A stretch of DNA of 43,131 bases, from the IMG/VR virus record IMGVR_UViG_3300012964_000018, positions 1-43,131 of that record; one strand, 5' to 3'. The notes beneath the pieces are model-generated. The model searched no databases and was not told the DNA's origin. It was given only the letters and a program-made list of their open reading frames with translations. Origin of the DNA: a virus. Below, one piece after another: positions 37,987-43,131 of the stretch (the first letter of the stretch is position 1; every line of letters starts with the position of its first letter). Position numbers and translations under genes: made by a program.

Positions 37987-40900
37987 GTGCCGGGACCGAA
38001 TCTAATTCAAAGCCTGGGTGGACAGGCACAGAAGCCCGCGAGGTTCACAAGCATTTTCACTTCGCGGTTCTTCCTGGGTCTTTTCACCAATCGCAACCTC
38101 CTGCGCGGCCCTCTCAATCTGATTTTGTCAGATTTCTATCATGCTGGCACAACGGATGTGCTGTGCGACGGAAGCAACACCGAGCTCTACATTCAGCTGA
38201 CGATGGTTCGGCGGCCGGGAAATCCCAAGTTCTCCTCGGCCACTGTGGTGGGGTCGCCGGATACTTTCTACTCTTTCCACCGCAGCGATGGAGCGATTCA
38301 GACGATCGTTGATACGGAAAATACCGTTCAGTACTTGACTTCGTCCGTGAACACGAGCATCTTCACCAAGGCTACGGGGGCGGGGGAAGGATATTTTCAG
38401 GGCGTACTGAACACCCTCTACATGGCTGACGGGGTAGATCTCTTGCAGTATACCCCGACCGGGAACACGAATCCCTCGACGGGAACAAAGGTTTGGAATT
38501 GGGGAGGCCCGGCGCCCACCAATGCCCCTTCGATCACTGTGCTTGCTTCGGGCTTTAACAATCCTGCATGGGCCGCGAGTACTTGGTATTCCACCATGGG
38601 GATCATAAGAGCCACGCCCACCGGCGGCGCAGCTACTCTGTACCAACTTTCTTCCGTAAACTCAGATCCGTCTAATCCAAATTCGACTCAAATTGGAGTT
38701 AGCGGAAACGGTCAGCCGAATTTTAGCACGTCTCCTGGCGGTCAAACGGTAGACGGGAGCGTGACTTGGTACTGCTCCACGAGTGCGGTTCAGTTGTGGA
38801 AGCCGAAAACGTTCTACAACCAGTATAACGTGATCTGGGATCCCGGGACAAACGGAATTTATTTTGCGTCCCACAACTTTCCCATTCAGAGCGCTAGCGC
38901 GCCGCCCAATTTTAACCATACCATCATCGGCAGTGCAACCACGGAAACTTCCGGAATGCGTTGGCGGTATTTGGGAACTCCGGGCGGGACGTGCCCGCTG
39001 TGGAAAAAGTCGACGGCATACACCGCCTTTCCTTTCGCCGATGATGCAACTCTTACTGTGACGACCGCGGTGATTGTCGAGCCGGTAATTCCTACTGTCG
39101 CGAATATGGCGTCAGGAAATCCGCCCATCTACATTCAGTTTTGTCGGGTTGCGGGAACTTCTGCGTCCTCTTTTACGCAGCCTAACTTCCCAGCAACGCC
39201 GAGATTCGTCGTGTCCGCGGATGGACAACTCTCTTGGACTTGTCTTGGTCTGTCGGCTTATCCATCAGTGGGGACGACTTTGGTTCCGTGGGCTCCTGGG
39301 CAGCCGACTTTTTCGGCATATGTGGACTCAAACAGTAACATCCAAGTTTGTATCGCAGCCGGCACTGCGGCAGCTTCTGCTCCGGTAACTCCTCTCCCCA
39401 ATTACGGAGACATAACTGCAGACGGTCTAACAGCCCTGTGGTCAAACTGTGGTCCCGTCACCAATGCCCAGTGGCGTGCGGCCAGCAACTACTATTTGCC
39501 AATTGCAGGTTTTGCTCCGCCTTTGGCAGCCATCAAGTTTGGCGGGGCGGCTATCACAGACACGAACAACAACCAGGAATTTGTTTCACAGTCTGGATTT
39601 TCTGGGAATGCCGCTCCCGCATGGAGCACGACCGTTGGTGGAACCACGACAGACAATACTGGCGGAGGGACGGCCGTCGGTGTAGTGTGGGTCGAGAATG
39701 GCGCCGTGCTTACGAATTCTTTGACGTGGTCCTCCGGCTACGCGTATGCCTACTCGTTCAAGTCGCGAACGGCGGGGGACGTTTACAGCTTCGGCACGAC
39801 AGTGCCCGCCAATTTACGACAGCTCCCGCCGCTCCAGACAAACTATTTGCCGGCGCCTTCTGGAGCACTAACGGGTGACGTCACCACTGCCTCCCCGATT
39901 CAGATTTTGAACTCGCCAAACCTCACGGGCGGCATCATTCAGCTGAGTGGTCTCGGCACGCTGGACCCTCAGTACGACACAATTGAAATCTACCGCTCTG
40001 TGAACGGTGGGCAGCAGGGCACTGTTTTGCTGTTCCTCACCGACATCCCTATGCCTCTTCCTTCGGGCGGAGTACCGGGAACTTGGACGTTCCAAGACTA
40101 CATGCCTGACTTGGCCACGTCGACAGTACTGGTGGGACTCAACCCGCTGGTTACTGCACCGATCGCCCATCAGAATGATCCTCCTCCGGGGCAGACTGGC
40201 AGCACAGTGACCTCAAGCGGACTGATTGGACTGGTGTATCACCAAGGCCGGCTGTGGGGCTTTGTCGGATCAACGGTGTATGCTTCGGGCGGGCCGGATA
40301 CAAATCCTGGCAATGGTTTCGATGCGTGGCCGCCGACCAACAATTTTCCTTTCCAGTCGCTCATCGTGAAACTCCTCCCGACGGCGGCAGGGCTTCTGGT
40401 CTTTACTACGACTGACCTCTACTTCATTGGCGGAGGGCCGGCAATAGGGTCCTACTATAGCCAACTGTTTGTGCCCGGCCTGGGAGTTTCGTCTCCCAAT
40501 GCCGTCACGATGGTAAAGGGTCTGCCGTACATCTTTGCGTCCGATCGGCAGCTTCTGGCCATAGATCCTTCTTCGGGCGGCATCACGCGCGTCGGACACC
40601 CGATCGGTGATAAGCTTGATCAATTCAACCCCGCGAACGTGTATCTCACGTATCACTCATACGGTGATCGCGATCACGCGATCTTCATTGGAGATGGGGC
40701 AACTGGATGGTATCGGTGCGATCCCTCACTTGCGCCCGATAGCGATACAACTGGTCCCGTATGGTCACCCTTCGCCACTGTCAATGGCGGTCACTGCAAG
40801 GCCATCGTATCAGTTGAAACTTCTCCAGGCGTGCATCAATTGTTAGTGGGGGATGACAGAGACGATCAGTACGTACTGACGCGCGATTCTAATTTTGCGG

Positions 40901-41343
40901 TCTTCACTGACGGTGGTGCAGTTAGCACAGGAAGTGGAGGAACCGCATACGATGCCTACTTCACTATGGGCAACGTCGTGTTGTGCTCTCCCGGCCAGAT
41001 GGCCGAGATGGCCTTCATCGAAATGGACTTTACTCAGGTGGGCTCACAGCCTACGGTCTCAATTCTTTTCGACGAACTCAGTGCGACAAATGGGGCGGCG
41101 TTCGAGATTATTTCGGGCTCGTTTGTGTCCGACCCTCCGAAAAAGTATGGGCTTACTGCGACACCGAAAACAATGTGGAGTAATCGTTACTACTTCGGGC
41201 AGACAACTGTGGCCAATACTTATCAGCAGCCTCTGCCGGCGTGGTGCAAATCCTTCCAACTGAAGGTAGACTTTGGCTCCGACGTTGTCATGAATCAAGC
41301 GTTGTCGATGTGCGTGTTCGGTGCCCTTTACCAGGAGAAGTAA
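37987..41343 (+). CDS. Large tail protein, nozzle-like candidate
   Basis: The 1118-residue protein starts at GTG right after the previous stop. The N-terminus has ARFTSIFTSRFFLGLFTNRN, NLLRGPLN and LIQL/LTMVRRPGNP, which recalls the start of podovirus nozzle proteins (T7 gp12 type). The rest is beta-rich with repeated aromatic-Gly-Thr-Pro modules of the WKPKTFYNQYNVIWDP and WKKSTAYTAF kind. These suggest inserted carbohydrate-binding or propeller-like domains. It ends with DFGSDVVMNQALSMCVFGA. It is the largest protein in the window and surely virion-related. Confidence 0.75.
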   Translation: MPGPNLIQSLGGQAQKPARFTSIFTSRFFLGLFTNRNLLRGPLNLILSDFYHAGTTDVLCDGSNTELYIQLTMVRRPGNPKFSSATVVGSPDTFYSFHRSDGAIQTIVDTENTVQYLTSSVNTSIFTKATGAGEGYFQGVLNTLYMADGVDLLQYTPTGNTNPSTGTKVWNWGGPAPTNAPSITVLASGFNNPAWAASTWYSTMGIIRATPTGGAATLYQLSSVNSDPSNPNSTQIGVSGNGQPNFSTSPGGQTVDGSVTWYCSTSAVQLWKPKTFYNQYNVIWDPGTNGIYFASHNFPIQSASAPPNFNHTIIGSATTETSGMRWRYLGTPGGTCPLWKKSTAYTAFPFADDATLTVTTAVIVEPVIPTVANMASGNPPIYIQFCRVAGTSASSFTQPNFPATPRFVVSADGQLSWTCLGLSAYPSVGTTLVPWAPGQPTFSAYVDSNSNIQVCIAAGTAAASAPVTPLPNYGDITADGLTALWSNCGPVTNAQWRAASNYYLPIAGFAPPLAAIKFGGAAITDTNNNQEFVSQSGFSGNAAPAWSTTVGGTTTDNTGGGTAVGVVWVENGAVLTNSLTWSSGYAYAYSFKSRTAGDVYSFGTTVPANLRQLPPLQTNYLPAPSGALTGDVTTASPIQILNSPNLTGGIIQLSGLGTLDPQYDTIEIYRSVNGGQQGTVLLFLTDIPMPLPSGGVPGTWTFQDYMPDLATSTVLVGLNPLVTAPIAHQNDPPPGQTGSTVTSSGLIGLVYHQGRLWGFVGSTVYASGGPDTNPGNGFDAWPPTNNFPFQSLIVKLLPTAAGLLVFTTTDLYFIGGGPAIGSYYSQLFVPGLGVSSPNAVTMVKGLPYIFASDRQLLAIDPSSGGITRVGHPIGDKLDQFNPANVYLTYHSYGDRDHAIFIGDGATGWYRCDPSLAPDSDTTGPVWSPFATVNGGHCKAIVSVETSPGVHQLLVGDDRDDQYVLTRDSNFAVFTDGGAVSTGSGGTAYDAYFTMGNVVLCSPGQMAEMAFIEMDFTQVGSQPTVSILFDELSATNGAAFEIISGSFVSDPPKKYGLTATPKTMWSNRYYFGQTTVANTYQQPLPAWCKSFQLKVDFGSDVVMNQALSMCVFGALYQEK

Positions 41344-41348
41344 TTTAG

Positions 41349-42929
41349 ATGCCTACGATTGCAGAAGCTACCGCGCCGCGGGATACAAGTAGCCTTGAAC
41401 CGGTTGCTGCGCCTCTTCCGCCGACCCGGCCGCCTTTGCCGGCTCGAGCCAATCTGCCTGGAGCCAACCCTCTGGTACTGGGCAATCTTCCTACGATTTT
41501 TGGATCCTCTCCTGACTTCCAAAGAAATTTTTATCGGCCGGGCACATCACAAACGCGTATCCCACCCCTCCCTCCGCAAGCTAATGTGGCGGTGGGCGCG
41601 GCAACGAGGTCGCAGATTATTGTTCAGCAGGCGAGCCCCGCTATTGATCTTCAGGTAAATGGCGTAGATAATCCCGATCAAACGAAATTGAATCTGACAG
41701 GGACCGCCGTCGTTTACGGTCCTGGCCCTGGGCAGGTTGCGATTACTGCAGGGTCAGGCGATGGGCTGGTGCACGGCGATCCAATTTGGGATCTGGATAG
41801 CTCGGTCGCGTACTGGCGAGATGATTTTAAATTAGGTACAGCTACGGTAACTACTAACGGAGCAAGTACTTTTGGGGAACTGAAATGGGATGGTGTTACA
41901 GCAAGTGGTGGGGCTTGGAATAAAGGAACGTCCCCTCATGCCTTTCCGCATGTTGGATGGGTAAATTCGGTAACAGGAGCGACGGCTTCTACCTACTCGG
42001 CAATCTTTTTTCCGTTTGCGAATACTGCTGGTGCGTTTCATAATGCCATGCCCCTACTAGATTATCCCGGATGGAAAATGGTATGGGTGTTTGGCACGTA
42101 TAATTTTCGGAGCTTTAACGACGTTTCTATATTTCCATTAACAAAGAAACAGTTGTATATAGGACTTTCTCCTTGTTTATATTCCGTGACATGGGCACCC
42201 GGCGGAACAGTGAATGCCCGACCACCTTATTTCCTAGGATTACGATTTGATACTGATACGACATCTCCCGCCATCGGCGACAGCACTTTCCATTTCGAGA
42301 TTGTTGCGAATCCCAACTTTGCGCAAACCCGAAATAATACTCAAGGAACGGTAGTAGACACAGGGATTACTCCCACTGAGTTTACATCATATCGTTTAGA
42401 GATGACGTATAAATCATCGTCCTCTTTAACTATGAGCTTATACGGCAGTGATGGCTCTAATGCGACCCATACTTTCACATCCATTCCAACCCTTAGTTCT
42501 ATCGCGGGAACGGGCGGCCTAGTCATAAATCTTGCTCGAAAGAATGGTCTGGGAGGAATTGTTTATGCGGCAAACGCGTCATTTGGAACCTCTAACGCCT
42601 TTTATGCAATTGGCAGCAAATTTACGATAAGCGGAAATACCGACAATGCCGCTTTTAATACATCAGGAACGATTATAGGAGATGGACTTGGAACTCCTAT
42701 ATTTATTTTTCCCGGTTCAAATATATCGACTTCACCAGCAAACGCCGGTACGACAATTACTGGCTACCCCGGTCTGACTCCTTATTTTGGTTGGGGCAAT
42801 GATACCCAAAGTACTCCTGACTCCGCTACAATTGGCATAGATTTCTTTAGCCTTGTTTGGAACTCTGGATTAGCTAGTAGTCCACTTGCTCTCACAAGTC
42901 TCGCAAGTAGATTTACAACTGGATCTTAA
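41349..42929 (+). CDS. Tail fibre or receptor-binding protein candidate
   Basis: The 526-residue protein has a Pro-rich N-terminus (20-85), a conserved-looking segment around residues 98-135 with DNPDQTKLNLTGTAVVYGPG, and then a long beta-rich Gly/Ser/Thr-rich region. From about 41820 the DNA becomes clearly more A/T-rich and the codon choice changes, which marks the C-terminal two thirds as a likely exchanged host-recognition module. AGGAG lies 11 bases before the ATG. Fibre function is inferred from place, composition and mosaic structure. Confidence 0.7.
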   Translation: MPTIAEATAPRDTSSLEPVAAPLPPTRPPLPARANLPGANPLVLGNLPTIFGSSPDFQRNFYRPGTSQTRIPPLPPQANVAVGAATRSQIIVQQASPAIDLQVNGVDNPDQTKLNLTGTAVVYGPGPGQVAITAGSGDGLVHGDPIWDLDSSVAYWRDDFKLGTATVTTNGASTFGELKWDGVTASGGAWNKGTSPHAFPHVGWVNSVTGATASTYSAIFFPFANTAGAFHNAMPLLDYPGWKMVWVFGTYNFRSFNDVSIFPLTKKQLYIGLSPCLYSVTWAPGGTVNARPPYFLGLRFDTDTTSPAIGDSTFHFEIVANPNFAQTRNNTQGTVVDTGITPTEFTSYRLEMTYKSSSSLTMSLYGSDGSNATHTFTSIPTLSSIAGTGGLVINLARKNGLGGIVYAANASFGTSNAFYAIGSKFTISGNTDNAAFNTSGTIIGDGLGTPIFIFPGSNISTSPANAGTTITGYPGLTPYFGWGNDTQSTPDSATIGIDFFSLVWNSGLASSPLALTSLASRFTTGS

Positions 42930-42949
42930 AAACATTTCGGAAAGATAAA

Positions 42950-43131
42950 ATGGAAATTGAAAAAATATTACTTGATCTTTCAAAAGAACAAGCTGCGACT
43001 CAACAAGCAGTAATCGATTTAGGAAATCGATTACTTGGGGCGAGTGGCCAACCCGGTGCTTTGCCCATTCTTTATCAAGAACAAAAGGAACTCTCTAACC
43101 GCGTCAATTCAGTTGAGAAAAAGGTTTGGTA
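42950..43131 (+). CDS. Partial coiled-coil protein, cut by the window end
   Basis: Sixty codons are visible from ATG 42950, behind a weak GGAAAGATAAA. The product is charged and helical (MEIEKILLDLSKEQAATQQA, then RVNSVEKKVW) and resembles the start of small coiled-coil proteins that end in a membrane span, as in the protein at 21183. It is A/T-rich like the preceding fibre module. It runs off the window, so full length and function are unknown. Confidence 0.6.
   Translation, partial: MEIEKILLDLSKEQAATQQAVIDLGNRLLGASGQPGALPILYQEQKELSNRVNSVEKKVW

Noticed and set aside
1-43131. tRNA genes, CRISPR arrays and insertion sequences
   Set aside because: No cloverleaf with CCA-type end, no regularly spaced repeats and no transposase or terminal inverted repeats were seen. 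A weak tRNA could be missed without a search program.

Overview
The window is a contiguous piece of a tailed double-stranded DNA bacteriophage (Caudoviricetes). Every convincing gene is on the + strand. Genes are tightly packed, many with 1-4 base stop/start overlaps (ATGA, TTGA, TAGTG), and the virion block holds terminase, portal, scaffold, capsid and tail genes. No integrase, repressor, tRNA or CRISPR array was seen. The host is not identified. Strong Shine-Dalgarno sites and one exact sigma70-type promoter point to a bacterial host whose RNA polymerase the phage can use. A nozzle-like tail protein, two related neck/tail-tube proteins and no tape-measure gene fit a short-tailed (podovirus-like) phage, but this is inference.

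Layout. (1) 1-5.4 kb: nucleotide metabolism and accessory genes (dNMP kinase, ThyX, a nucleoside deoxyribosyltransferase-like protein, a ClpP-like protein, a DnaQ-type exonuclease, an SSB), closed by a strong terminator. (2) 5.4-16 kb: replication and recombination (primase-helicase, family A DNA polymerase, a candidate annealing protein, a UvrD-like helicase, a PD-(D/E)XK nuclease, an HTH protein). (3) 16-21.5 kb: cell-wall and lysis genes (secreted lytic transglycosylase, GH108-type endolysin, small membrane proteins) with a ClpA-type AAA+ unfoldase among them. Most of this block lies between two exact copies of a 25-bp repeat. (4) 21.5-43 kb: packaging and virion genes (TerL, portal, scaffold candidate, major capsid protein, neck/tail-tube pair, nozzle candidate, fibre) plus a histidine phosphatase.

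Two themes stand out. First, the phage carries many homing elements: seven candidate homing endonucleases of several families. One is a LAGLIDADG gene inside a group I intron that splits the major capsid gene. The other six are free-standing, and all six run over the start of the gene that follows. Second, the phage encodes a single-ring ClpA-like unfoldase that keeps an IGF ClpP-docking tripeptide, together with a ClpP-like protein whose catalytic His appears to be Tyr. This could be a phage-encoded Clp system that works with or against host ClpP.

All family assignments were made by reading the sequence. No database search, structure prediction or folding program was run.
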